Positions 16,546-25,336 of a stretch of 64,000 nt of DNA are shown here, piece after piece. Both the position numbers and the translations under genes were made by a program. The notes under the pieces were generated by a model. It worked only from the letters and a program-made list of their open reading frames with translations, ran no database searches and was not told where the DNA came from. Source of the stretch: Thioclava sediminum (GTDB taxonomy: Bacteria; Pseudomonadota; Alphaproteobacteria; Rhodobacterales; Rhodobacteraceae); contig NZ_MPZV01000003.1 in the NCBI RefSeq assembly GCF_002020355.1, positions 434,001-498,000 of the forward strand. Reading direction: 5' to 3'. Each line of letters opens with the position of its first letter. Position 1 is the stretch's first letter.

Positions 16546-18066
16546 TCACTCGCCCTGTTTCTTGATCCGCCCGTCGAGCTTGGGCGCAACCGTACCCTTG
16601 TTCTCGACATAGGTCATCACGTCATTGGCCATCAGATTACCGTTGCCCGCGTTCACGATGACCTTGCCGCCGCCAAGCGCGCCATACCCATCGCCGCCGC
16701 CCAGCATGTAATCGTTGGTCGCGACCTTGTAGACCTTGTCCTTGTCCAGCGGCTGACCGCCCACCTCGACCGAGACCACGCGCGACCCGGCCGGCGCGCT
16801 CGGATCATAGACCACGCTCATGCCCGAGATCTGCGGGAAGCGACCCGCGCCGTTCTCGACCTGGCTGAAGCCGTTCTCCAGCGCGCTCAGAAGCTGCGAG
16901 CCGGGGATCTCGGTCACCACCGTCTTGTTGCCAAAGGGCAGCTCGGTCAGCACGTCCTTGCGGGTGATCTTGTGGCCCGCGTCATAGGTCGTATCGCCCC
17001 GGATGCCGCCGCCATTGATCAGCGTGACGTCCGCCTTGGTCGCATCGCGCAGCGCATCGGCGATCAGATCGCCCATCGTGCTCTCCTGCGAGCGCACCAC
17101 GTTGCGCCGCGAGTCCAGCTCGGTTTCCGACGTGCCGATCTGCTGGCCGAGATTGTCGTCGAGCTGCTGCTTGAAGCCATCGACCAGTTTCATCGATTCC
17201 GGGTCCGGCGTGACATTCGCGGTGTCGATCCAGCGGAAATTCGGGGTCCAGCTGATCTTGCGCTTGCCGTCCTTCTCGGAGATGTCGACGGTCAGATCGA
17301 GCGGCTGCAGATAGCGCGCGTCGATCGAGGTCTCCACGTAAGCGGTGATCCCGTCATAGAACATCGCGTTGAGGTGGTCGTCGCCCGACATGATGACGTC
17401 GAAATCCTGGCTCGCGATCAGCTTGCGGTCGTTCGACTGGTCGGTCTGCACGACGCCGATCACCAGATCCGCACCGTCCTCACGGGCCTTCTTGGCGGCC
17501 GCGATTGCCGTGTCGACGGTGGGCTGGAATTTCAGATCGCCCGAATTGGCGACCTCGGGCGTGGTGTCTTGGGCCACCGGCACCAGCGCGACCTTGAGCC
17601 CTGCGATCTCCTTCATCATCACGCCGCCAAGCCCCTGAATGGGCGAGCCGTCAGCTTGCGTGATGTTGATCGCGGCCCAAGGGTATTTCGAGCCTTCCAT
17701 CTTCTTCTCGAAATTCTCGGGCCCGAAATCGAATTCATGGTTGCCCGGCACCGCGATGTCGAAGGGCACGATATTGGTCAGGTCGATCGTGTTCTGGCCT
17801 TCGTCGATCCCCGAAAGAAGCGAGGGCGAGAGCATGTCGCCATCGAAGACATAGAGCGTGTTGGGATTGTCCGCGCGCTCCTTCTTGGCGACCGCGTTGA
17901 GCCGCGCGAAACCGCCACGCTCGCCATCGCCGTCGAAATTGTAAATATCGCCGACCCCGAGGATCGTGAGCTTCACCGTCTCGGCCTGAATAGGCCCGGC
18001 GGCCAGAAGCCCGGTCGAGGCGGCGCCCAGCATGAGGGCAGCCAGACGGCGCTTGAAATCGGACAT
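16546..18066 (-). CDS. Periplasmic 5'-nucleotidase / UshA-like metallophosphatase with altered metal site
   Basis: The 506-residue protein has a Sec signal peptide (about 1-28), a calcineurin-type metallophosphatase domain (about 30-270) and a 5'-nucleotidase C-terminal domain (about 310-500; RRNVVRSQESTMGDLIADAL, NGGGIRGDT, LPFGN). PGNHEFDFG and FDGDMLSPS are intact. Two metal-ligand sites deviate from the usual pattern: the first DxH is D40-I-Y42 (GVGDIYNFD) and the usual GHxH reads GDDHLN. Activity or metal preference may therefore differ from UshA. It is a single gene with its own terminator and would act in nucleotide scavenging. Confidence 0.82.
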   Translation of the reverse strand: MSDFKRRLAALMLGAASTGLLAAGPIQAETVKLTILGVGDIYNFDGDGERGGFARLNAVAKKERADNPNTLYVFDGDMLSPSLLSGIDEGQNTIDLTNIVPFDIAVPGNHEFDFGPENFEKKMEGSKYPWAAINITQADGSPIQGLGGVMMKEIAGLKVALVPVAQDTTPEVANSGDLKFQPTVDTAIAAAKKAREDGADLVIGVVQTDQSNDRKLIASQDFDVIMSGDDHLNAMFYDGITAYVETSIDARYLQPLDLTVDISEKDGKRKISWTPNFRWIDTANVTPDPESMKLVDGFKQQLDDNLGQQIGTSETELDSRRNVVRSQESTMGDLIADALRDATKADVTLINGGGIRGDTTYDAGHKITRKDVLTELPFGNKTVVTEIPGSQLLSALENGFSQVENGAGRFPQISGMSVVYDPSAPAGSRVVSVEVGGQPLDKDKVYKVATNDYMLGGGDGYGALGGGKVIVNAGNGNLMANDVMTYVENKGTVAPKLDGRIKKQGE

Positions 18067-18272
18067 TTCGGTCTCCCTGCGGAATATACTTTTTTCATAG
18101 ACCCCGAGCGGCCGCAGTTATCGGCGCGCCGAGGCGTGAGAGAAAGATTAGCCGCACTCTGCCACGGCGCAAACCGATAGTCAGATGACCTTGCGTTCTC
18201 GTGAATGACGACGCCTGTTTTCGCGTCACTTCGCGGGCGAAGGAAGATCGCGGAGGCGACCTGCTGCCCCCG

Positions 18273-19697
18273 TCAGATCGACGTGCCCGCCAAACGTGCG
18301 AACAGCGCATGCGCCGATGGCTCGTCGATCAGATCGACCGTGAACTGCGCGAAGGTCAGGCCGGTCTCGGGCGCGCTTGCGAACATGATGCGCACATCGT
18401 CGCCGGCTTCCGTGATCGTGTCGAGCTGGCCGCCGAACACGGTGGTGTAGTTCCCGGCGAACCCGGCCATCAGGTTCTCCAGTGCCTTGGCACAGGCCAC
18501 GATCTCGTCCGACGATCCTTTCACGGGCCGCAGGATTCGGTCGCTCGGGCCGATCCGCCCGGCAAGCTGCAAACCTTCGGGCAGCTCGATGCCCAGCCTG
18601 AGCCGCGTCGTGGCCAAGAGCAGCGGGCTGTCCTGCTTGGTCTCCATCTCGGCTTCGGTGTCGGGCATGACGGGCCCGGTAACATTCGGCCCCGACTCGC
18701 GAGCGGGCTCGCGCTCGGCGTCACGGCCCGGCTTGGACGAACGCGTGACCCGTCGCGGCGAAACCTCGGGTGTGCGGTCGACGGGATGCGGGTCAGGCCG
18801 AAACTCGGGTTCGGCCCCGGGCGGCGCGACGGGCGCGCCGGAATTTGCCGGTTGCGAAGCCCGTTTACCCACGCTGCGCGAGCGGAACGGCAGCACTGCG
18901 CCCCCATGTTCGGAGAGCAGCGGCGAGGGCGCGTCATGGGTGCCGATCGCCAGATCCGCCTCGGTCTCGGGATCGAGCGTATCGAGCCCGGCCACCGCGC
19001 GCCCCGTCATCGCCCCAAGCGCCGCGATCAGCGCCGCACCACCGCTGCGCTGGAAGGCTTCATCCGAGGTCTCGGCCTCGCGCAGGAGATCGCGCGACCC
19101 GTACAGGAAGGCGACCCGCGAGAAATAGGCCGCCGACTCGCGCTGTACCCGGGCTTTCAGCTTCGCCCGGTCGGTATCGTTGCGCAGCTTGTCACCGCGC
19201 GAAATCGCAAGCAGGCAATCCGACGGGCGCGCGGGCCCGAGCCGCTCGATCATCGTCTTCTCGGTCAGCCGCCAGGCCTGCGAGGCGATCGTCACCCAGA
19301 TCATCACGTCGCAGGTCGCGATCAGGCCGATCTGCTCTTCGTTCACGTCTTCGGGGCGGCTCAGCGGCACTTCGACGAATTCGAAGCCCTGCAAATGCGG
19401 CTGCGCGGAATAGACGTAAATCTCGGACGGCACCGCCCAGCCTTCTTCGACCTCCGCCGCGTCGATCTCGCGCCCCGTCGCGTCGCGCATCACCACGCCC
19501 GGCGTCGCGCGGTACCGCGCGACGACCGTCGGACGCTCGGTCCGGCCCAGATTGTCGCCGATGCTGCGCGCGCGCAAAATCGCGTTGAGTACGGTCGACT
19601 TGCCGGAATTGACCTCGCCGCAAATCGCCACCCGAAGGGGCGCGCGATGGGGATCGGGCGGCGCGTCCTCGCGGTTGAGCTCTTGCTTGAAAATCAT
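18273..19697 (-). CDS. Small P-loop GTPase-like protein, fourth gene of dynamin cassette
   Basis: The 474-residue protein has an N-terminal GTPase-like domain (about 15-220) with P-loop GEVNSGKST (27-35), then a long proline-, arginine- and serine-rich linker (about 255-360) and a C-terminal globular segment (about 365-474). It is paralogous to the 358-residue member: IWVTIASQAWRLTEK and AISRGDKLRNDTDRAKLKARVQRE align with IWCTNATQAWRQSEK and VTHGDRLPDERTRARLMRRVERE. The G3 DxxG motif is lost (FEFVEVPLSRPED where the paralogue has DTPG), suggesting weak or no GTP hydrolysis. It follows the large dynamin gene by 13 bases. Function unknown. Confidence 0.75.
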   Translation of the reverse strand: MIFKQELNREDAPPDPHRAPLRVAICGEVNSGKSTVLNAILRARSIGDNLGRTERPTVVARYRATPGVVMRDATGREIDAAEVEEGWAVPSEIYVYSAQPHLQGFEFVEVPLSRPEDVNEEQIGLIATCDVMIWVTIASQAWRLTEKTMIERLGPARPSDCLLAISRGDKLRNDTDRAKLKARVQRESAAYFSRVAFLYGSRDLLREAETSDEAFQRSGGAALIAALGAMTGRAVAGLDTLDPETEADLAIGTHDAPSPLLSEHGGAVLPFRSRSVGKRASQPANSGAPVAPPGAEPEFRPDPHPVDRTPEVSPRRVTRSSKPGRDAEREPARESGPNVTGPVMPDTEAEMETKQDSPLLLATTRLRLGIELPEGLQLAGRIGPSDRILRPVKGSSDEIVACAKALENLMAGFAGNYTTVFGGQLDTITEAGDDVRIMFASAPETGLTFAQFTVDLIDEPSAHALFARLAGTSI

Positions 19698-19710
19698 TGC
19701 CCTTTCGCCC

Positions 19711-21852
19711 TCACGCTGCGCGCGTCGCGGGTTTGCGCCGCGGCATCATGGTGCTGCTGACGGCGCTCTCGATCGCCCCGAGATTGATCAGACGTCGTTC
19801 GAGAACTTCCAGCTTGCTCTGGATCCGGGACGCCAGGCGGCTTTGCATCTGCGGATCACGGGCCAGCCGTTCCAACTCGGCCCGCTCCTGCTTGAGCTGC
19901 AAGGTCCGCTCGCGCACGATCATCTCCATCATTCGCACCATCACCCGCAGCCGCGAGCCGCCTGCGCTGGCGCGTTCCACCAGCGCCTCGCCATAGGCTT
20001 GCAGGATCTTCTCCACCGCCGGGCGCAGCTCTTCCGCCGCCACGATCCGCAACCCGTCGAGGGTCTTGTCGATATTCACGGTCGGACCGCGCCAGAAGGC
20101 CCAGCCCCGCTCCAGCGCGAAGTTGATGCGCAGCGCGCGCCGGGTCAGTGTCAGCGTCGAGGTGAAGGTGTCATGCGGCATATCCGACAGGTCGATCTCT
20201 TCGCTGGGATCGTCGAACCGGTCCGCGACCGTGGTGCGGCAGGCATGGATCGCATTGTCGAGCAGCACGTCGATGGCCGCACGCGAGCGGGCGTAGCTTT
20301 TCGTCACCTCGCGTTCGAGCGCGATCTGCAGCGCGGTCGTGTCGGTCTCGAAGCTGCGCGGCGGACGGCCGTCGCGGATCCGGTTGGTGCGCAGGACATC
20401 CTCGAACCGGTCGCGCTGGCTCAGGACGAAATCCTCGATGCTCTTGTTGAGCCGGGTCTCCAGCGCCGACCAGCCGCGGTTGAGCACCGCCTCGATCTGA
20501 TGCTCGGCGCTCTCGACATGGTTTTCGAGCGCGCCGCGCAGCGCTTCCGTCGCCGCGATCTCGCTGCTCATTTCCTCGATCGCAGCCTCCGCCACGTCCG
20601 AGCGGATGCTCTCGATCTGCATCTGCAGCGTGTCGCGTTCGCGGCGAGCGACGAATTGCATCCCCGACAGCTCCGCGCGCAGATCGCCGCGCAGCTGGGC
20701 GAGCTGCTGACGCCCCACCCCACCGTCGATCACGGCAGAGAGCACATGCTTGACCTCTTCGACGCCCGAGGCCAGCAGCAGCCGGTCGATCGGGTCTTCG
20801 GGCACGCGGCCAAAGCGCGAATACAGGTACTGCGCCAGCTCCATCGAATCCATCTCGGCGCGCGCCCAGGCGGCTTCCTCGTCGGAGCGCTGGGTCAGAT
20901 CGGCGAGATAGGCGCTGCCCGCGACGATCTTGAAGTCGATTTCCGGGATCGCCGCGCGCAGACGGCGCGACACATCGGCGATCACGCGGGGTACTTCGAC
21001 CGCGTAATCGTCCAGCTCGTCGATCCGGTTGAGGAAGATCAGCACATCCTTGTCGTCCTGCTTGGCGAGGATGCGGATCAGGGCGAGGTCGACATCGGTC
21101 AGCGGCTGATGCGCCGAGAGCACCATGATGAACACGTCCGAGCGGTCGAGCGAGCGACAGGTGAACTCGTCGCGCACGAGGAACGGGTCGTTCACGCCGG
21201 GCGTATCGGTGATGATCGTCGGCACCTGGAATTCGGGCAAGCGCATGTAGATATTGGCGCTTTTCGTGAGCGCCGCATAGCGGCCAAGCGCCTCGCGCTC
21301 CAGCCCGTCATCCGCCCCGGGCCCTGCGCAGACATAGCGTTGCAGCAGATCGGGGGCGAGGAAGTCGTAATCGTGATGCTGACCCAGCAGCATCTGGTAA
21401 TGCTTGCCGAGACGTCTTTGCGCGCGGCGGCGCATCTGCTCGGACTGCTCGCGCAGGATGTCGGTGTCGAACCCCGGCAGCAGCTCTTCGGTCAGCTTGC
21501 GGATGCGGGTGCCGCCATTGATGATCTCGTCCCAATCTGCCTCCGAGAAGAACTCGAACCGCGCACCCGTCACCGGGTCTTCGGGCAGGTTGATGCGCAT
21601 ATTCGTCACGACCGAGGTCCACGGATTCACGTCCGAGGGCAGGAAGTCATGCTGATGCAGGAAGGCGTTGAGGAAGGTCGATTTGCCCGCCTTCACCTGC
21701 CCGATCACCGCCACGCGCGCGGCCCAGTCATGCAGCCGCAAGCGCAGATCGCGGATGCGCGGACGGGCGCTTCGTTCGACGGAGGCCTCGATCCGGTCGA
21801 GCGCGCCGTTGAGAAAGTCGAGTTCCTTACGCAGTTGCGGGGCAATCTTCAT
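19711..21852 (-). CDS. Large dynamin-like GTPase (713 aa), third gene of cassette
   Basis: GTPase domain about residues 40-340: G1 GQVKAGKST (51-59), conserved PSDVNPWTSV, G3 DTPGVNDPF, G4 NRIDEL. The rest is mainly long alpha-helices (coiled-coil rich, about 370-560 and 620-700), as in the stalk of bacterial dynamin-like proteins. An aromatic-rich patch ERGWAFWRG near 600 could be a membrane-binding tip. It is clearly paralogous to the 646-residue protein two genes upstream. Bacterial dynamins remodel or repair membranes; the role here is unknown. Start overlaps the preceding gene by four bases (ATGA). Confidence 0.85.
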   Translation of the reverse strand: MKIAPQLRKELDFLNGALDRIEASVERSARPRIRDLRLRLHDWAARVAVIGQVKAGKSTFLNAFLHQHDFLPSDVNPWTSVVTNMRINLPEDPVTGARFEFFSEADWDEIINGGTRIRKLTEELLPGFDTDILREQSEQMRRRAQRRLGKHYQMLLGQHHDYDFLAPDLLQRYVCAGPGADDGLEREALGRYAALTKSANIYMRLPEFQVPTIITDTPGVNDPFLVRDEFTCRSLDRSDVFIMVLSAHQPLTDVDLALIRILAKQDDKDVLIFLNRIDELDDYAVEVPRVIADVSRRLRAAIPEIDFKIVAGSAYLADLTQRSDEEAAWARAEMDSMELAQYLYSRFGRVPEDPIDRLLLASGVEEVKHVLSAVIDGGVGRQQLAQLRGDLRAELSGMQFVARRERDTLQMQIESIRSDVAEAAIEEMSSEIAATEALRGALENHVESAEHQIEAVLNRGWSALETRLNKSIEDFVLSQRDRFEDVLRTNRIRDGRPPRSFETDTTALQIALEREVTKSYARSRAAIDVLLDNAIHACRTTVADRFDDPSEEIDLSDMPHDTFTSTLTLTRRALRINFALERGWAFWRGPTVNIDKTLDGLRIVAAEELRPAVEKILQAYGEALVERASAGGSRLRVMVRMMEMIVRERTLQLKQERAELERLARDPQMQSRLASRIQSKLEVLERRLINLGAIESAVSSTMMPRRKPATRAA

Positions 21853-22925
21853 GGCTTGGTCCTCTTGCTCGCGTAGGCTGGCTCGGATTCGGTCGGGGTT
21901 TCGGCATCCAGCCGATCAAGCAGATGCTCGACATGGTCGAGGACATCCGCGGCATCCGTGAAGGCGTGGCCCGCCGTGAGTTCCTCCCACAGCGCGCGAG
22001 CCGAACCCGACGCCGGGGTGCGCTCCAGGGGCGGGTATTCGGGCAGCGGCGAGTCGAGGATCAACGGCTCGGCATCCGTCACCTCCGGCAGTTCCGCGCT
22101 TTCCGCCTTGACCAGACGCGCCGAGCGCAGACGGCGCGGCTTGACCGGCGTGCGCGGTTTCGGGAAGGCGATCACGTCGCGCTCGCCCACGAATTTCGCG
22201 ACCGTCTCATTCGCGGCTCCCGAAGGCTTGTCGATCTGCCCGACCAGCCGCTCGATCTCGCGCGCGATCTGCGCCACGTCCGAAGGCTCGGTCAGCGCGG
22301 CCAGACGGATCGTCGGGAAGACCTCCCCCGCCTCGCGCTCGACCCGGCGCATCAGTCGCGCGCGGGTGCGTTCGTCGGGCAGACGGTCGCCATGGGTCAC
22401 GACCAGCATCGGCTGCGCCAGAAGCGCCTCGGGCATCTCGTCCCAAACCGCCTTCTCGCTTTGCCGCCACGCCTGCGTCGCGTTGGTGCACCAGATCACC
22501 AGATCGGCATAGCGCAGCATCCGCTGCCAGCTTTCCATCGGCATGTTCGGGTCCGACGAACCGGGCGTGTCGATGATGTCGATCCGATCGAGGATCGGCG
22601 CGTTATGGGCGATCACGCAATAGCGCGCCTTCTCCAGATTGAGCTGCGCCAGATCGGCGAGCGGGCGCGCGACCTCTTCCTTGTCGATCCAAAGCTGCGC
22701 CCGGTCCCCGCCGCGCACCAGCCAGATCGGCGGCAGCGCGGTCGCGGTGACATGCGAGGGCAGCACTTTCTCGCCCAGCAACCCGTTGATGAGACTGGTC
22801 TTCCCGGCCGAAAACTCGCCCGCGACCAGAACCCGCAGCTTGCGCGGTTTCGGTGCGGCCTGCGGGGCTTGCGCTTTCGACAGGTTCGGCAAGTCGGGGC
22901 GTTCGCGTTTGCGCATCGAGTTCAT
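21849..22925 (-). CDS. Small dynamin-family GTPase (358 aa), second gene of cassette
   Basis: The GTPase domain covers about residues 28-230 with G1 GEFSAGKTS (36-44), G3 IDTPGSSDPN and an unusual G4 THGD in place of NKxD. A basic linker (KPRTPVKPRRLRS) and an acidic, proline-rich C-terminal tail of about 110 residues follow. It lacks the long helical stalk of true dynamins, so it probably acts with the large partner encoded upstream, with which it overlaps by four bases. Its paralogue is the 474-residue protein at the end of the cassette. Confidence 0.8.
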   Translation of the reverse strand: MNSMRKRERPDLPNLSKAQAPQAAPKPRKLRVLVAGEFSAGKTSLINGLLGEKVLPSHVTATALPPIWLVRGGDRAQLWIDKEEVARPLADLAQLNLEKARYCVIAHNAPILDRIDIIDTPGSSDPNMPMESWQRMLRYADLVIWCTNATQAWRQSEKAVWDEMPEALLAQPMLVVTHGDRLPDERTRARLMRRVEREAGEVFPTIRLAALTEPSDVAQIAREIERLVGQIDKPSGAANETVAKFVGERDVIAFPKPRTPVKPRRLRSARLVKAESAELPEVTDAEPLILDSPLPEYPPLERTPASGSARALWEELTAGHAFTDAADVLDHVEHLLDRLDAETPTESEPAYASKRTKP

Positions 22926-24862
22926 GCCGAGAGCCTTTCCTTATCGTGACCGGACGCGCCCGACAGGCAGCGCTCGCGCACCGCCTTGCAGAACTGACCC
23001 TGATCGAAGGCGAAGCGCTCCACGATCTCGCGGCTGCGCGCGATGGCGGGGTCGAAATACTCGGTCATCAGATCCTCGATCAGAGGCGTGGTTTCCGCGA
23101 TGATCACCTCGCGATAGCGCGCCTGCGCCGCCCCCTTGCGGTTGAAGCGCCAATAGCGCCGCCACCACGCGCCCTGCATATCCAGCGTGATCATCCGCGC
23201 CAGCACGGTCGGCGCGCGATGTTGCGGCTGTTCGGGGAAGCGGCTGACATCGGCCTCGCGGATCACGCCGAACTCGGCGGCGAGGAAGCTGTCGATCCCG
23301 TCGCTGACCATATCGAGCGCCGATTCCCCCTTGCGCCGCAGCCGCGCGCAATTCGACGCGAAAGCCGTCTTCATCGCCATGCGCAGCGCGGTCGGGTCGT
23401 GGGTCCATGCGCCGATCTCGCCATAAGTGTCGATATGCGATTGCAGCGCCTCCAGCGCCGAAGCCACGAATTGCTCCTGCGCCCGGTCGAGCCGCTCGCG
23501 CAGTTCGGCCCGCAGCCCCGCCGCCTCGTTATTGAAGGCAGAGACCGCCTCTTCCTCGATCTCGGCGAGGCGGAGCATCAATTTCGACTCGCTGAGAATG
23601 GTGGACGGATCGGCCACGCGCGCGACGCTATCGACGGTCTCGGCGCGCTCGATGATGCGCTCCAGTTCGTCCTGCACATCGCCCAGCACGGCCTGCCCCG
23701 GCCCGTCGACGATGCGGGTGACGACGGCCTGCATCAGCGCACCGATCCCGGAGGCTTCCATCGCGCGCTGGCGTAGCTCGGTCTCGCTGCTGGGCGTGGT
23801 GCCGGTCATCTTCTCCAGCGCGGCGCGGCTGGCGGGCGCCATCTCGTTCACATCGCCCATCGCGCAATTGGCCCAGTAGCCCGAGCCGAACAGGATCTCG
23901 ATTTCCTCGCCCAACCCCATGCGCCCCAACGTCTTGCGGATCGAGTTGCGGATCGCGGTCTGCGCCCCGCGCGGGTCCTCCAGCTCGTCGATGCGGTTGA
24001 CGAAGATCACCACTTCCCGCGCGTCAATCGCGCAGATGATACGCAGAAGTGCCAGATCCATCGTCGTCAGCGCCTGATGGGCCGAGAGCACGACGATACA
24101 GGCGCGGCTGTCGCCGATCGCGTTCAGCGTGATCTGCTCGCGCATCATGAACGTGTCGTTCACACCCGGCGTGTCGCGCAGGCACAGGCCCCGCGGCAGA
24201 TGCGGCAGATCGAGATAGAGATCGGCGGATTTCGTCAGATCGGCATAGGTGCCCTCACTGGCGCCCTCGGCCAGATCGTCGGGATCGCCGTAGCAGATAT
24301 ATTGATCGAGCACCGCCTTATCGAGCGTCGGGAACGCGCGGCTGGTGCCCAGAAGGTCCTCGAATTGCTCGCCCAAGCGCGCCTCGGTCGCGTCGCGCAT
24401 CGCGGTGACCTGTTTGCGCACGCTCTCGGCTTCGGTCTCGAAGCCTGCGCGGTTGGCCATCTCGCCCAGACGCCCGCCGGTCGCCACAAGCCGATCCCAT
24501 TCGTGGCGATCGAAGAAGCGAAACAGCGCGCGCGTGTCCATCGGGCGGTGGCGCGCGTTCAGATGCAGCGCCGTGATGACCGAGGTCCACGGGTTCACAT
24601 CCGAGGGCAGCATTCCCGGCTTGCCGATCAACGCATTGAGAAGGGTGCTTTTTCCCGCTTTGACCTGGCCGATGACGCTGACGGTCGGCTCGAACGCGTC
24701 GATCATCTCGAGAACGGTGTCGAGCTGGTCTTCGACGAATCCGAGATCGGCGTCCGAGACGTCTTTTACGGCCTGTTCAAGCTGGTCGAGCGTCTCCCAG
24801 TAAGAATTGAGCGCCTCGAAACCACGGCGATGCCAATCAAAGATGGAATTCGCTTCATACAC
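22922..24862 (-). CDS. Large dynamin-like GTPase (646 aa), first gene of cassette
   Basis: A GTG start at 24862 is chosen because AAGGAG lies about ten bases upstream; the open frame extends 17 codons further without a ribosome site. The GTPase domain has G1 GQVKAGKST (65-73), PSDVNPWTSV, G3 DTPGVNDTF and G4 NRIDEL. It aligns along much of its length with the 713-residue paralogue. Helical stalk regions fill the C-terminal half, and an aromatic/basic patch (GAWWRRYWRF, about residue 555) may contact membrane. First gene of a four-gene operon whose members overlap by four bases or lie 13 bases apart. Confidence 0.85.
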   Translation of the reverse strand: MYEANSIFDWHRRGFEALNSYWETLDQLEQAVKDVSDADLGFVEDQLDTVLEMIDAFEPTVSVIGQVKAGKSTLLNALIGKPGMLPSDVNPWTSVITALHLNARHRPMDTRALFRFFDRHEWDRLVATGGRLGEMANRAGFETEAESVRKQVTAMRDATEARLGEQFEDLLGTSRAFPTLDKAVLDQYICYGDPDDLAEGASEGTYADLTKSADLYLDLPHLPRGLCLRDTPGVNDTFMMREQITLNAIGDSRACIVVLSAHQALTTMDLALLRIICAIDAREVVIFVNRIDELEDPRGAQTAIRNSIRKTLGRMGLGEEIEILFGSGYWANCAMGDVNEMAPASRAALEKMTGTTPSSETELRQRAMEASGIGALMQAVVTRIVDGPGQAVLGDVQDELERIIERAETVDSVARVADPSTILSESKLMLRLAEIEEEAVSAFNNEAAGLRAELRERLDRAQEQFVASALEALQSHIDTYGEIGAWTHDPTALRMAMKTAFASNCARLRRKGESALDMVSDGIDSFLAAEFGVIREADVSRFPEQPQHRAPTVLARMITLDMQGAWWRRYWRFNRKGAAQARYREVIIAETTPLIEDLMTEYFDPAIARSREIVERFAFDQGQFCKAVRERCLSGASGHDKERLSA

Positions 24863-25046
24863 GAGGGAGCTCTCCTTTTCCGCAGGGGCGATGCGGATTT
24901 TTGGGTGACACACGGTCCGGCACGCCCATGCCGACCGCGACCACCAATGTTACAGGGACGGCGCGCGCCCCCTTCTTGGCGACGCACCGGCTGGGTCGGT
25001 TCGTGCTTAAAGTTCTCTTGCCCAGTCATGTCCGAAATGCGGCAGA

Positions 25047-25070
25047 AATTATGGCAGACCGACCATAATT
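25047..25070. promoter_or_regulatory. Perfect 8-bp inverted repeat upstream of the dynamin cassette
   Basis: AATTATGG-N8-CCATAATT, perfect arms and 8-base spacer, 185 bases before the GTG of the first dynamin gene and 267 bases before arsR. The size and spacing fit a dimeric regulator site. Which operon it serves is unknown. Confidence 0.4.
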
Positions 25071-25287
25071 GCCGTTTTCGGTGCAGTTTGCCCTCCCGGT
25101 TGCGATGCGAAAATGCGTTTGTTCTCTTTGCTTTGCTGGGGATTCTGCAATTGCATGACGCAGGGGAAGTCTCGTTTCAGCCCTATTTCCTTGGCTCTTC
25201 ACGAATTTGTGAGTGTTTCCGGCTGCGTTTATATCACGGGCGTTTTGATGGGATTGTTCACAACTCACGCGTGTAAGGCGCCCTGTC

Positions 25288-25305
25288 ATCAAAGCTTCAC
25301 TTGAT
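25288..25305. promoter_or_regulatory. Candidate ArsR operator
   Basis: ATCAA-N8-TTGAT, 31 bases before the ArsR-ArsC start. ArsR/SmtB-family repressors bind short imperfect inverted repeats overlapping the promoter, and this is the clearest one before the ars operon. The half-site order is opposite to an FNR box. Confidence 0.4.
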
Positions 25306-25336
25306 CCGACTCTCTTATTTCGTAAAACCTCGAAAT

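Larger units (their letters stand above)
24863..25336. other. 474-base divergent intergenic region (dynamin cassette / ars operon)
   Basis: No gene seen. The central part is distinctly AT-richer than its surroundings. It contains an 8-8-8 inverted repeat (25047-25070) and an ATCAA-N8-TTGAT repeat (25288-25305). Promoters for both divergent operons must lie here, but no sigma-70 boxes could be placed with confidence. Confidence 0.6.

Noticed and set aside
18273-24862. Calling the dynamin cassette an antiphage defence island
   Set aside because: No recombinase, restriction gene or known defence gene lies nearby and base composition matches the chromosome; the idea is kept only as one hypothesis.
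25288-25305. ATCAA-N8-TTGAT as an FNR/CRP-type box
   Set aside because: FNR boxes have the reverse order (TTGAT-N4-ATCAA) and a 4-base spacer.
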